Source: Streptosporangium saharense (GTDB lineage: Bacteria > Actinomycetota > Actinomycetes > Streptosporangiales > Streptosporangiaceae). Taken from it: a stretch of DNA of 64,000 bases. Of this stretch, positions 25,406 through 33,772 are shown in pieces. The stretch is from positions 784,432 through 848,431 of the forward strand of contig NZ_JACHJP010000001.1 in NCBI RefSeq assembly GCF_014203715.1, given 5' to 3'. The translations under genes were made by a program, and so were the position numbers. Positions within the stretch are counted from its first letter, which is position 1; every line of letters begins with the position of its first letter. A model generated the notes under the pieces. The model saw only the letters and a list, made by a program, of their open reading frames with translations. It had not been told where the DNA came from and made no database searches.

Positions 25406-26208
25406 TGATGACCTGTGATGACATGCGGATGTCGCTCGGGGCGTACGTGCTCGGGGCGCTGGAGCCGGAGGAGTGCGTGCTCGTCGAGGCGCACCTCGCC
25501 GAGTGCGACGGCTGCCGCGCGGAGTTCGAGGAGCTGACCGGGGTCGCGGCCTTCCTGGGGAAGGTGTCCCAGGAGGACGTGGCACAGGCGGCCAGCCCGC
25601 CGCACGCCGTACTCGACAGGCTGCTGAGCGCGCGGGCCAGACGGCGCAGGATGAGCAGGGTGCTGCTGTCGCTGGCGGCCTCGGTGCTGGTCGTCGGTCT
25701 GGGCGGGACGATGTGGGCGAGCATGCGCCAGTCGCAGGACGGCGGCTCTTCGGCGGCGATGCCCGCGGCGGTCTCGGCCTCGGCGGGCGGCGAGAGCGGT
25801 CAGTCGCGGCTGATGAAGGACCAGGGGCAGGGATACGCGGGCTCGGCCTCGGAGAGCCCGTCGCCGGAGGCCCAGGACAACCAGGTCTTCTCCGGGGTGC
25901 CGGAGAAGCGCAGGGTGGTCAAGGGAACCGAGGGTCCCGTCCACGCCACGGTCGTCCTGACCGAGGGCGAGGGCACCACGACCGTCAAGGTCGTCGTCTC
26001 CGGGATCGCCAAGGGCACCCCGTGCAGGCTCGACGTGGTCGGTGCCGGTGGACAGCGGCAGACGGCGGCCAACTGGGTGGTCAACAAGGCCGCCTACGAC
26101 CGCTCGGGCCCCTTCCAGGGGAGCACCACGATCCCGTTCGGGAGCATCTCCAAGGTGGAGGTCACCACGGAGCAGGGGGAGACGCTGGTCGGCGTCACCG
26201 TTCCCTAA
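25402..26208 (+). CDS. zinc-finger anti-sigma factor with one TM segment
   Basis: 268 aa. The N-terminus carries the anti-sigma zinc-binding pattern (CDDMRMSLGAYVLGAL, then HLAECDGC, the His-x3-Cys-x2-Cys motif). A TM helix, VLLSLAASVLVVGLGGTMW, lies near residue 95, and a Ser/Gly-rich linker leads to an extracytoplasmic domain resembling the C-terminal part of RskA-type proteins (VVSGIAKGTPCRLDVVGAGG). It should hold the upstream sigma factor inactive at the membrane. Confidence 0.88.
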   Translation: MMMTCDDMRMSLGAYVLGALEPEECVLVEAHLAECDGCRAEFEELTGVAAFLGKVSQEDVAQAASPPHAVLDRLLSARARRRRMSRVLLSLAASVLVVGLGGTMWASMRQSQDGGSSAAMPAAVSASAGGESGQSRLMKDQGQGYAGSASESPSPEAQDNQVFSGVPEKRRVVKGTEGPVHATVVLTEGEGTTTVKVVVSGIAKGTPCRLDVVGAGGQRQTAANWVVNKAAYDRSGPFQGSTTIPFGSISKVEVTTEQGETLVGVTVP

Positions 26209-26215
26209 CCGGGGA

Positions 26216-26665
26216 ATGGGCCGGGGCGGGCGCGTGTTGTCGTGCTCCGTGACCGGATTGGCAGTGGTTCTCGTCACGCTGGCCGTGGCCACCCTGGTCG
26301 GCGTGATCGTACGGCGGCGCAACGGCGTGCCGCGTGACGTGGGGGGCGACGTGGAGCGGCTGACGACCGGCGATCTCGGAGCCCCCCTGGGCGAGCGGGC
26401 GACACTGGTGCAGTTCTCCAGCGCCTTCTGCCAGCCGTGCCGGGCGACCCGCAGGATCCTGTCCGAGGTGACGGCGATGGTTCCCGGGGTGGCGCACCTG
26501 GAGATCGACGCCGAGTCCCGTCTCGACCTCGTCCGTTCGCTGAACATCATGCGAACCCCGACCGTACTGATCCTTGACGCGTCAGGACGTGTTGTGAAAC
26601 GTGCCTCCGGGCAGCCACGTAAGGCCGACGTGATCGGCGCGCTCGGTCTCGCCGTTGGCGAGTGA
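26216..26665 (+). CDS. membrane-anchored thioredoxin-like protein
   Basis: 149 aa from ATG 26216. N-terminal TM segment (TGLAVVLVTLAVATLVGVIV) followed by a thioredoxin fold with FSSAFCQPCRATRRIL (C-x-x-C redox motif) and a cis-Pro region MRTPTVLILD. It starts 8 bp after the anti-sigma gene, so it is probably part of the same operon and may sense or repair thiol oxidation. Confidence 0.82.
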   Translation: MGRGGRVLSCSVTGLAVVLVTLAVATLVGVIVRRRNGVPRDVGGDVERLTTGDLGAPLGERATLVQFSSAFCQPCRATRRILSEVTAMVPGVAHLEIDAESRLDLVRSLNIMRTPTVLILDASGRVVKRASGQPRKADVIGALGLAVGE

Positions 26666-26718
26666 GCGGGTCAGGTATCACGCGTTGGGCAAATTTGTCT
26701 CATAGCGTGGACAGGGAT

Positions 26719-26748
26719 GTGACAGACGATGGAGCGTCAATGTAGTGT
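26719..26748 (+). promoter_or_regulatory. promoter of the cysteine-leader/sulfurtransferase operon
   Basis: -35 GTGACA (26719-26724) and -10 TAGTGT (26743-26748) are 18 bp apart. The -10 ends 7 nt before the leader ATG at 26756, so transcription should begin at or next to the start codon. Confidence 0.65.
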
Positions 26749-26755
26749 CTTGGAC

Positions 26756-26839
26756 ATGAACCCCTCGACAGAGCTGCTGACGAAGCGGCGCGCGGTCGAT
26801 TTCTGCCGCGTCGCCACCGCGCTCTGTCGCGTTTCCTAA
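26756..26839 (+). CDS. cysteine-containing leader peptide
   Basis: 27 codons: MNPSTELLTKRRAVDFC, then RVATALCRVS. The form with a late Arg/Val-Asp-x-Cys-Arg block followed by a second Cys-Arg recurs upstream of actinobacterial sulfur genes. Leaderless Cys-rich short ORFs in mycobacteria act as cysteine-responsive attenuators of cysA2-type operons, and the genes downstream here are the same kind (rhodanese, DUF1416). A small CGGC/GCCG hairpin and an AGGAG site lie between it and the DUF4395 gene. Confidence 0.75.
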   Translation: MNPSTELLTKRRAVDFCRVATALCRVS

Positions 26840-26900
26840 AGGGCGATCTCAAGCGGCCATTGCCGCACCGATCTGTACAACCCTTCAGGAGCATCGAGCG

Positions 26901-27299
26901 ATGCAGGTTGATCCCCGTGCCCTTCGCTTCTCTGCGGCCTTGACGACAGTTGTCCTCGCCCTCGTCCTCGTGACGGGAAGCGCGTGGTTGCTGGCCGCCC
27001 AGGCCGTGGTGTTCGCGCTGAGCCTTTTCGGTGCCTCGCCGTACGGGATGATTTTCAAAGGGATCGTGAAAAGCCCTCCGTCGGAGTTGGAGGACGCAGC
27101 CCCACCGCGCTTCGCGCAGGCAGTGGGCCTGGTCTTCGCTCTGGCGGGACTGGTCGGCTACGTCACGCAGATCACGCCGCTGGCCCTCGGCGCCACCGCC
27201 GCGGCACTTTTCGCCGCCTTTCTCAACGCCGCCTTCGGTTTCTGCCTTGGCTGCGAGATGTTCCTGATCATTCGCCGTATATTTCCCGCCGCAAATTAA
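26901..27299 (+). CDS. DUF4395 integral membrane protein
   Basis: 132 aa, four hydrophobic segments in two pairs (for example ALTTVVLALVLVTGSAWLLA and FAQAVGLVFALAGLVGYVT). A conserved FGFCLGCEMF motif with two Cys lies in the last TM region. DUF4395 genes regularly accompany sulfurtransferases or thioredoxins, suggesting a membrane role in sulfur or redox chemistry. AGGAG precedes the ATG, and the next gene follows 15 bp later. Confidence 0.85.
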   Translation: MQVDPRALRFSAALTTVVLALVLVTGSAWLLAAQAVVFALSLFGASPYGMIFKGIVKSPPSELEDAAPPRFAQAVGLVFALAGLVGYVTQITPLALGATAAALFAAFLNAAFGFCLGCEMFLIIRRIFPAAN

Positions 27300-27314
27300 T
27301 CCCGGAGGATTCCG

Positions 27315-28154
27315 ATGAGCCGCTCCGCCGTCCTGGTGGACGCCGACTGGGTCGAGGCCAACCTCGACACCGAGGGCATCGTTCTCGTTGAGGTCGACGA
27401 AGATGCCAGTGCCTATGACAAGGGCCACATCCGTGGCGCCGTGAAGGTCGACTGGAAGCAGGACCTCCAGGACCCCGTCCGCCGCGACTTCGTGGACCGC
27501 GAGGGCTTCCAGGCGCTGCTCTCCTCCCGGGGCATCGCCAACGACGACACCGTGGTTCTCTACGGTGGCAACAACAACTGGTTCGCCTCCTACGCCTACT
27601 GGTACTTCAAGCTCTACGGCCACGAGAACGTCAAGCTGCTCGACGGTGGCCGCAAGAAGTGGGAGCTCGACTCCCGCGAGCTGGTCAAGGACGTCCCCAA
27701 CCGCCCGGCCACGAATTACCAGGCCAAGGAGCAGGACCTCGCCATTCGCGCGTTCCGCGACGACGTCGTGAACGCGATCGGCAAGCTCAACCTGGTCGAC
27801 GTGCGCTCGCCCGACGAGTTCACCGGCAAGCTGCTGGCTCCCGCGCACCTCCCGCAGGAGCAGGCCCAGCGCGCCGGCCACGTGCCGACCGCCCGCAACA
27901 TCCCGTGGTCCAAGGCGGCCAACGACGACGGCACCTTCAAGTCCGACGAGGAACTGAAGGCTCTCTACGAGTCCGAGGGCGTCGACTTCGCCAAGGACAC
28001 CATCGCCTACTGCCGTATCGGCGAGCGCTCGGCCCACAGCTGGTTCGTGCTGCACGAGCTGCTCGGTCAGGCCAGCGTCAAGAACTACGACGGTTCGTGG
28101 ACAGAGTACGGCTCGCTCGTGGGCGTGCCGATCGAACTGGGAGAGGCTCGATAA
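27315..28154 (+). CDS. thiosulfate sulfurtransferase (rhodanese, CysA2-like)
   Basis: 279 aa, two rhodanese domains. The second carries the active-site loop CRIGERSAHSW with the persulfide-forming Cys. The first has the typical KGHIRGAVKVDWKQDLQDPV and LYGGNNNWFASYAYW. It transfers sulfane sulfur from thiosulfate to acceptors. The stop overlaps the next ATG (TAATG), and the gene is the core of the cysteine-controlled operon. Confidence 0.93.
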   Translation: MSRSAVLVDADWVEANLDTEGIVLVEVDEDASAYDKGHIRGAVKVDWKQDLQDPVRRDFVDREGFQALLSSRGIANDDTVVLYGGNNNWFASYAYWYFKLYGHENVKLLDGGRKKWELDSRELVKDVPNRPATNYQAKEQDLAIRAFRDDVVNAIGKLNLVDVRSPDEFTGKLLAPAHLPQEQAQRAGHVPTARNIPWSKAANDDGTFKSDEELKALYESEGVDFAKDTIAYCRIGERSAHSWFVLHELLGQASVKNYDGSWTEYGSLVGVPIELGEAR

Positions 28155-28450
28155 TGACTCAGGGATGCGCTGCTCCGGAACAGACGATCGCCCTTCCGGC
28201 CGGGATCGACCTTTCGACCCAGGCCGTCATCCAGGGAGTGGTCTCGGGCACGGGCACGGCCTACGCCCGGCTGCTCGACCACTCCGGCGAGTTCACCGGT
28301 GAGGTCGTGGTGTCCGACGAGGGCATCTTCCGCTTCTTCGCCGCCCCCGGTGAGTGGACCGTCCGCATCATCGCGGGTGGTGGCGTCACCAAGGACATCC
28401 CCGCCCAGGCCCGCCTGGGTGAGGTCACGCAGCTCGCCGTGGCTGTCTGA
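28154..28450 (+). CDS. DUF1416 (SseC-like) protein
   Basis: 98 aa beta-rich protein beginning MTQGCAAPEQTIALPAGID, the known pattern of DUF1416, which nearly always follows a CysA2-type sulfurtransferase in actinobacteria. Its exact role in sulfur metabolism is not established. Overlap with the rhodanese stop indicates coupled translation. Confidence 0.88.
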   Translation: MTQGCAAPEQTIALPAGIDLSTQAVIQGVVSGTGTAYARLLDHSGEFTGEVVVSDEGIFRFFAAPGEWTVRIIAGGGVTKDIPAQARLGEVTQLAVAV

Positions 28451-28467
28451 CCTCGAAGAACCGATCA

Positions 28468-28505
28468 CCGGAAGCCGGTGCCCCGCCTGGGGTGCCGGCT
28501 TCCGG
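28468..28505. terminator. long hairpin closing the sulfur operon
   Basis: CCGGAAGCCGG (28468-28478) pairs with CCGGCTTCCGG (28495-28505), with an inner CCCC/GGGG stem. It lies between convergent genes and can serve both. Confidence 0.85.
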
Positions 28506-28511
28506 CGTGTC

Positions 28512-29390
28512 TCACGCGGCTCCGCGCCGCTCGGCCCTGCGGACGGCGTCGGCGTAGTCGGGCTCCGCGGACATGGCCGCCGCCAGGCGCAGGTGGGGCA
28601 GGGCCTCCTCGGGGCGGTTGGCCCGTTCGAGGGTACGGCCCAGCAGGAACCTGGCGTAGTGGTCGCCGGGGGCGCGCTCGACCAGCGCCTCAAGCACCTG
28701 CCGCGCCCTGCCGAGCTGCGCCGAGGCGAAGTAGGCGCGGGCGGCCAGCGACCCGACCGTGGGATCGTCGCCGTGCTCGTCGAGTAGCGGACGCAGCATC
28801 TCCAGCGCGCCGAGCGGGTCACGGGCGTCGAGCAGGGACTCCGCGTGGCGCAGCCGCGTGACCTCCTCGGGAAGGTCACGGCCGGGGGTGGCCTGCCGTA
28901 CGAGATCGCGTAGGACCTCGGGGGACTGGGCGCCCGCGACCGCGCGGTCGCCGACCACGAAGGTCGGGGAGGTGACGATGCCGAGGGCCTTGCCGCGCAG
29001 GAGCTGGTGGCGGACCTGCTCGGTGCCCTCCCCGGCGGCGAGCGCCTCCGCCACGCCGTCCAGGCCCGCGTCGGCCGCCAGGGCGGCCAGGACCGCGGGG
29101 TCGCCGATGTCGGCCCCCTCGGTGAAGTGGGCGTCCAGGATCCGCCCGACGACGGCGTCCTGGAGGGCGGGGCCGCCGCGGTCGAGGGCGACGGCGATCA
29201 CCCGGTGGGCGTCGAACGTGTTGGGCGGGGAGGTGGCGTCGTGGTCCTGCTCGCGCGGGGCCGTCGGGTCGAGTTGGTAGGGACGCCAGACGACCTCGAC
29301 GTCCTCGCCGAACCCCGCGCTCACCAGGCGCCGCCTGCCGACGTGGGCCCAGGCGCAGACCATGTCCGCCCAGACTTCGATGCGCTTCAT
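28512..29390 (-). CDS. FrnE-like DsbA-family protein fused to TPR repeats
   Basis: 292 aa from ATG 29390; the much longer frame to 30443 is a shadow of the next gene. The N-terminus MKRIEVWADMVCAWAHVGRR corresponds to the FrnE/DsbA active site (normally C-P-W-C), but the second Cys is replaced by Ala, so only one redox Cys remains. SPTFVVGDRAVAGAQSPE is the usual FrnE end. From about residue 190 helical repeats follow (ARAYFASAQLGRARQVLEAL), TPR-like. It is probably cytosolic, as no signal peptide is visible. Confidence 0.8.
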   Translation of the reverse strand: MKRIEVWADMVCAWAHVGRRRLVSAGFGEDVEVVWRPYQLDPTAPREQDHDATSPPNTFDAHRVIAVALDRGGPALQDAVVGRILDAHFTEGADIGDPAVLAALAADAGLDGVAEALAAGEGTEQVRHQLLRGKALGIVTSPTFVVGDRAVAGAQSPEVLRDLVRQATPGRDLPEEVTRLRHAESLLDARDPLGALEMLRPLLDEHGDDPTVGSLAARAYFASAQLGRARQVLEALVERAPGDHYARFLLGRTLERANRPEEALPHLRLAAAMSAEPDYADAVRRAERRGAA

Positions 29391-29477
29391 GACCTGTGCA
29401 ACAAAGTGGACCTGCCGTTTGTTCGACGGGGATTGAAGCTCGCGTCCGGGCCGGTGCGGGCCGCTAGGATTCCTTGA

Positions 29478-30782
29478 GTGTCCGGAACGCCTGCTATGTC
29501 CCCGCCGCTGCCGTCGCCCAGAGCCGCGGGTCGCGGGCCGAGCACGCTGACGGCCTACTCCCTGCCCACGCACACCCTCAGGATCCTGGGGGCCTGCGGC
29601 ATCTCCCTGGTGCTCTGGTTCTCCGCCGGGCGGGCGATCCGCGCGGGCCTGCTGTGGGCGGGCACCGAGCTGTCGCACGGCGACTACCGCCAGGCGCGGC
29701 TCGTCGTCACGATGTTGATCTTCACGTTGATCGTGATGAACGAACTCGTCATCACCGTCGGCATGCTCTACTCCGTGCGTGGCGCGCTCAGGGAGATCCG
29801 GGTACGGCGGGCGGGGGACGAGGCCGACGAGAGCCTGTTCGGCGCGCTCAACCGGGCCACCCTGGTCTTCGCCACCATCTACATGGCCTGGAGCTTCCAC
29901 GTCGACGACGCCAGGGACTTCGTCTCGCTCGACATCACGCACAACGTCGGGCAGGACCTCGTGCGGACCTTCGCCGGGGAGACCGTCACCACGGGCACCG
30001 GCCTGGTGGGCCTGGACGTCCGGCTCTCGATCGGCATCGCGGTCGTGGCCTACGGCCTCAAGGCGCTCTTCGGGTGGTGGCACGCCAACGACAGGGTCAG
30101 GGGAAGCGGCATCATGGCCACCTTCTTCGAGCTGGCCTTCGCCTTCTACAGCATCAACGCGATGTTCACCCTCGTCTCCGCGCGTTCCGACTGGCTGTCC
30201 AGCCGGGTCGCGGTGACCACCCTGAACGGCTGGCTGGAACAGGCGCAGGGCGGCATCCCCGGGTGGAAGGAGGTGACCGGGGTCGTCGCGGAGGTCTGGC
30301 CGTACGTGGTCTCCGCGCTGGTCGAGCCGCTGACCTGGCTGACGGTCGCCTCGCTCGTCTACGGCGCCTTCGCCGAGGACACCCGCGCGGTCGTACGGGG
30401 GACCAGGCTGGACACCGTGGCCGACCGCATGGAGCAGACCCACACGCTCACCCGCTCGACCATGACCCGGGCCACGACCGGGTTCCAGGAGCGCTGGGTC
30501 CCGCCCGCCAACGCCTTCCGGCTTGCCGTACGGGGAGGAGCCGCCCTGTTCGGGCTGTTCTGCCTGCTCTACGTGCTGATCAGGGTGGGGACCGACTACG
30601 CCGACCAGGGGATACGGATGCTGGTCGGCAGCGAGGAGCCCTACATCTGGGTGTTCCTCGGCAACCCCGCCGGGGTCGTCAGGGAGCTGATCGTCAAGGT
30701 GCTGACCATCTGCCTGCTGGCGGCCACGTTCGACATCGCCGCCACCCGCAGCCGCGAGGCCGGAGAGGTCGTCAGCGCCTGA
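29478..30782 (+). CDS. multi-TM membrane protein of unknown function (HerA-cluster gene 1)
   Basis: 434 aa with six or more hydrophobic segments (for example LVVTMLIFTLIVMNELVITV, AALFGLFCLLYVLIRVGTDY and ELIVKVLTICLLAATFDIAA). A TAGGAT box ends 7 nt before GTG 29478, supporting this start and a leaderless mRNA; ATG 29496 is an alternative. No known domain was recognised. It converges by 11 bp with the three-gene minus operon that shares the ATPase cluster. Confidence 0.75.
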   Translation: MSGTPAMSPPLPSPRAAGRGPSTLTAYSLPTHTLRILGACGISLVLWFSAGRAIRAGLLWAGTELSHGDYRQARLVVTMLIFTLIVMNELVITVGMLYSVRGALREIRVRRAGDEADESLFGALNRATLVFATIYMAWSFHVDDARDFVSLDITHNVGQDLVRTFAGETVTTGTGLVGLDVRLSIGIAVVAYGLKALFGWWHANDRVRGSGIMATFFELAFAFYSINAMFTLVSARSDWLSSRVAVTTLNGWLEQAQGGIPGWKEVTGVVAEVWPYVVSALVEPLTWLTVASLVYGAFAEDTRAVVRGTRLDTVADRMEQTHTLTRSTMTRATTGFQERWVPPANAFRLAVRGGAALFGLFCLLYVLIRVGTDYADQGIRMLVGSEEPYIWVFLGNPAGVVRELIVKVLTICLLAATFDIAATRSREAGEVVSA

Positions 30783-32307
30783 AGCGCAGCACGTTGTCCT
30801 TCAGCTCCTGCTCCTTCGCGGTCCTCTTGAACATGTCCTGTACGGACTCGCCCTCGATCATGCGTGCCGGGCTGGGACGCACGTAGACCTCGACCTGCGC
30901 GGCGAGCGCCCTGGGCACCATGCTGACCATGTCGTAGTGGTACGGCGCGCCGACCCTGTAGTCCTTGACCTCAAGGGGCAGGTCGTCGACGAGGGGCTCG
31001 ACCTTCCAGACCCGCCCGTCGAGGGCCCGCACCTCGACGTCGGGAGCGGCCCTGCGGATGATCCCCTCCTGGTCCAGGGCGACCCGGGTGAGCCTGATCT
31101 TGAGCCACTGACGGTCGGCCGGGATGGGACGGGCGTTGGGCATGGTGTCCACGGCCTCCACGCTCACCTGCCAGGACACGTGCCTGAACGACGCGGTCTG
31201 CCCGGCCGCGAAGACGTGGACCTGGTCCGGGGGACGCGCCTCAAGGTAGGTGCTGTAGCCGTCCAGCGTGGGGACGGCGATGGCGACCGCCAGGGCCAGC
31301 ACCGCGCCGGTCGCCAGCAGTGCCGTACGGCCACGCCTGGGCGGGGGCGGGTCCGCGGGCCCGTCGGGCCCGTCAGGCTCGGTGCCGTCGGCCTGGGGCG
31401 CGGTGGGGACCGGGTCCGGAGGAGGGGGCTCCTGCGTCATCCCGAGGGGCTGCATGGCGGGCACGGGCCGCCTGGGGGGCAGCGGGGAGGCGGGGACGGC
31501 GGGGAAGGGCTGCGTCGAGATCCCGGCGTGCTCCTCCCGCGCGTGCTCCTCGCGGGCGGCCGGGGGCCAGACCTGCTGGTCGGGGAAGGCCGCGGGGGAC
31601 TCGGCGAACCAGGAGCGACCGGGCCGCGCCGGGGGAGCCGGGGCGGGCCGGGGTTGCGGCGGGGGAGTTTGGGCGGGCTGGGGTGGCTTCGGCGTTGGCG
31701 GGACAGGCTGCGCCGGGGCCGGGTGCGACCCTGGGTGCGACAGGCCGGGCTGCGGCGTGGGCGCGGGGTGAGCCGTGCCGGGGCGCGCCTCGGGGGCGGG
31801 GCCGGGCTGGGGCGGTTGGGGCCAGGTGCCGGTGCCCTGGGAGGGCCAGGGGGCACCCGGCGGATCCTGCCTGGGAGCGTCCTGATGGGCGTGCCTCGGG
31901 GCGGGCTGGCCGTACGGGGGGCGCTCCTCCCCGGGGGCGGACCGGCCGGGCTCAGGGGCGGGCCAGCCGGGGCCGGGAGCTGGGCGGCTGGACTCGGGGG
32001 CGGGACGGCCGGGAGTGAAGAGGCCGGGGTCGGAAGGGGCCTGGGCGGGGCCCTGCCAGGGGGCGTCCTGTTGAGGGGGCTGGGCGGGCTGGCCGTACGG
32101 GGAGAAGGGGGGACGTTCCTCCTCGGCGGCGGGCCAGGCGGGCGCGTCCTGCTGAGGGGGCTGGCCGTACGGGGAGAAAGGGGGGCGTTCCTCCTCGGGA
32201 GCGGACCGGCCGGGCTCGGGAGTGGGCCAGGCGGGGTCGGTGGGGGGCCAGCCGGGTTCGGGGGTGGGGCGGCCGGGCTCGGAAGGGGGGGTCGGCGTGC
32301 CCGTCAC
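30772..32307 (-). CDS. Pro-rich single-pass membrane protein (HerA-cluster gene 2)
   Basis: 511 aa. Residues 1 to about 365 are low-complexity, rich in P, G, Q and E, with repeats such as EEERPPFSPYGQP seen twice and EPGRSAP variants. A TM helix, TALLATGAVLALAVAIAVPT, follows, then an extracytoplasmic domain of about 120 aa (VSWQVSVEAVDTMPNARPIP, LKIRLTRVALDQEGI). GTG 32307 overlaps the stop of the gene before (GTGA). The disordered N-terminal part would be cytoplasmic and could be a docking tail. Family unknown. Confidence 0.75.
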   Translation of the reverse strand: MTGTPTPPSEPGRPTPEPGWPPTDPAWPTPEPGRSAPEEERPPFSPYGQPPQQDAPAWPAAEEERPPFSPYGQPAQPPQQDAPWQGPAQAPSDPGLFTPGRPAPESSRPAPGPGWPAPEPGRSAPGEERPPYGQPAPRHAHQDAPRQDPPGAPWPSQGTGTWPQPPQPGPAPEARPGTAHPAPTPQPGLSHPGSHPAPAQPVPPTPKPPQPAQTPPPQPRPAPAPPARPGRSWFAESPAAFPDQQVWPPAAREEHAREEHAGISTQPFPAVPASPLPPRRPVPAMQPLGMTQEPPPPDPVPTAPQADGTEPDGPDGPADPPPPRRGRTALLATGAVLALAVAIAVPTLDGYSTYLEARPPDQVHVFAAGQTASFRHVSWQVSVEAVDTMPNARPIPADRQWLKIRLTRVALDQEGIIRRAAPDVEVRALDGRVWKVEPLVDDLPLEVKDYRVGAPYHYDMVSMVPRALAAQVEVYVRPSPARMIEGESVQDMFKRTAKEQELKDNVLRFRR

Positions 32308-32966
32308 TTCTTGTTCCCCAACGGATAGACGTCCTTGGCTTCGGATACCAGCCGGGCCGCGCCCGCCTCGTCCAGGCCGAGGTCGATCTCCACCTCGGGC
32401 AGGGACGGTTCGACGATGAAACCGCGTACCGAGCTGACCACGATACGGGCTCCGGCCAGTTGGGAGACGGGGAGCTCGAAGACCGCGGGGCCGGAGACCC
32501 ACCAGCCGGGCTGGACGAAGAACTGCTTGATGGTCTGGGTCTCGGGCACCCGGTCCGTGGAGGCGTAGCGGTGGCCGTCGGCGGTGAGGACCTCCAGCCA
32601 GACGACCTTCTGCGGCTCCCTGGTCGCCTGGGCCGCGAGATCGACGATGAGGAAGATGCCGGTGGTCGTCGCGGTCTGCGGCTTGCCGCTCGTCCCCGGC
32701 ACCTCGATCGCCTTGGCGGCGTGTACGGCCTTGGCCTGGACCCAGACGCGTGAGGCCCGCACCTCGTCGCCGACGCCACCGGTCCAGGTGAGCGGGGCGC
32801 CGCGGTCGTCACGCGTGTAGGCGAAGGTCTGCGCCCACACCGCCGCCACGGCGAACGCCAGCCCGGCGACCAGTCCCACCGGCCGCTGCCACCTGCGGGG
32901 CCGGGAGGGGGCACGGCGGCGGCCACGGGTGGGCGCGGCCACGCGCTCGGGGGCGACGGTTCCCAT
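32304..32966 (-). CDS. single-pass membrane protein (HerA-cluster gene 3)
   Basis: 220 aa. Basic N-terminus, TM segment VGLVAGLAFAVAAVWAQTFA (about residues 30-50), then a beta-rich outer domain (VWVQAKAVHAAKAIEVPG, VVWLEVLTADGHRYAS). The start overlaps the stop of gene 4 (TGATG) and its stop overlaps the next start, so the three are translated as one unit. Confidence 0.75.
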   Translation of the reverse strand: MGTVAPERVAAPTRGRRRAPSRPRRWQRPVGLVAGLAFAVAAVWAQTFAYTRDDRGAPLTWTGGVGDEVRASRVWVQAKAVHAAKAIEVPGTSGKPQTATTTGIFLIVDLAAQATREPQKVVWLEVLTADGHRYASTDRVPETQTIKQFFVQPGWWVSGPAVFELPVSQLAGARIVVSSVRGFIVEPSLPEVEIDLGLDEAGAARLVSEAKDVYPLGNKK

Positions 32967-33607
32967 CAGGTGTTCTCCTTCCGCCGGACCGGGAGGGTGA
33001 CCTGCGCGGCGACGGTCGGCGGCCCGCTGGGATCCTCGCTGACGAGCACCCAGCCGAGTTCGTGGCTGAAGCCCTCGTTGAACTCGAAGGTGCCCACGTC
33101 CAGTTTCACCTGCTGGGGGGCGCGCTGGCCCTCGGTGAGCTGGTATTTGATCACGACGGTCGAGGGGACGTCCGGGTGGAGCTGCTGGCTCGGGACGCCC
33201 TGGGTGGCGACGGAGGAGAGCGGGCCGTACGGTGTCTTGATCTCGGGGGTGACCTTGAGCAGGCCCGCGCCGAACAGCAGGCCCCGCTCGGCGCCGTGCC
33301 AGGGGGAGCCGACCGGGACGGTCTTTTCGCCCTTGTTGGTGACCTTCAGCACGATCTCGACGAAGTGCTTGCCCGGCCCGCCGTACGTGTCGGGCTGGAA
33401 GGCCGTGCGGGACTCGACGAAGGTGGTCGTGAACTCGCCCTGGTCGACGGTCGCGCCGGGGCCGAGCTGTTTGGGAGGCTCTTGGGGAGCCTCGGCGAGC
33501 CCACCGAGGGCCGCGGTGACTCCCAGACCGGTGGCCGCCACCAGAGCGGCTATCGGGACCGCGACCGGGCGCCGTCGCCTGTTTTCGCCACCGGAGGGAG
33601 ACGTCAT
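32966..33607 (-). CDS. single-pass protein with DUF4352-like domain (HerA-cluster gene 4)
   Basis: 213 aa. Short basic N-terminus, signal anchor VAVPIAALVAATGLGVTAAL, then a beta-sandwich-like domain with HFVEIVLKVTNKGEKTVPVG, typical of DUF4352/immunoglobulin-like lipoprotein domains. TACCAT (33616-33621 complement) lies 8 nt before the ATG and overlaps a GGTAA-TCGC-TTACC inverted repeat at 33618-33631. First gene of the minus operon, divergent from the coiled-coil/ATPase genes. Confidence 0.75.
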   Translation of the reverse strand: MTSPSGGENRRRRPVAVPIAALVAATGLGVTAALGGLAEAPQEPPKQLGPGATVDQGEFTTTFVESRTAFQPDTYGGPGKHFVEIVLKVTNKGEKTVPVGSPWHGAERGLLFGAGLLKVTPEIKTPYGPLSSVATQGVPSQQLHPDVPSTVVIKYQLTEGQRAPQQVKLDVGTFEFNEGFSHELGWVLVSEDPSGPPTVAAQVTLPVRRKENT

Positions 33608-33617
33608 GACAAAGGAT

Positions 33618-33631
33618 GGTAATCGCTTACC
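33618..33631. promoter_or_regulatory. small palindrome in the divergent promoter of the HerA cluster
   Basis: GGTAA-TCGC-TTACC overlaps the -10-like box of the minus operon and lies 140 bp from the plus-strand start at 33773. Possible operator shared by both arms. Confidence 0.35.
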
Positions 33632-33772
33632 TTCACCCCATCCGACTCATTCATCCCTTAAGCAGCGATGAACATGGGGAAAATGCAGCAGATTGACGGG
33701 AACGCTGCCCGAATCGGAGGTCCAACTCTTACGCTGTCTCCGAGGCGGCGAGAGCCCTATGGCGGAGGTTCC

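Noticed and set aside
26700-28055. Minus-strand frame of about 450 codons opposite the sulfur operon
   Set aside because: The plus-strand rhodanese and DUF4395 genes are clear; the antisense frame has no protein-like pattern.
31437-32020. Plus-strand open frames in the Pro-rich gene
   Set aside because: They are Gly/Arg-rich mirror translations of a Pro-rich repeat region on the minus strand.
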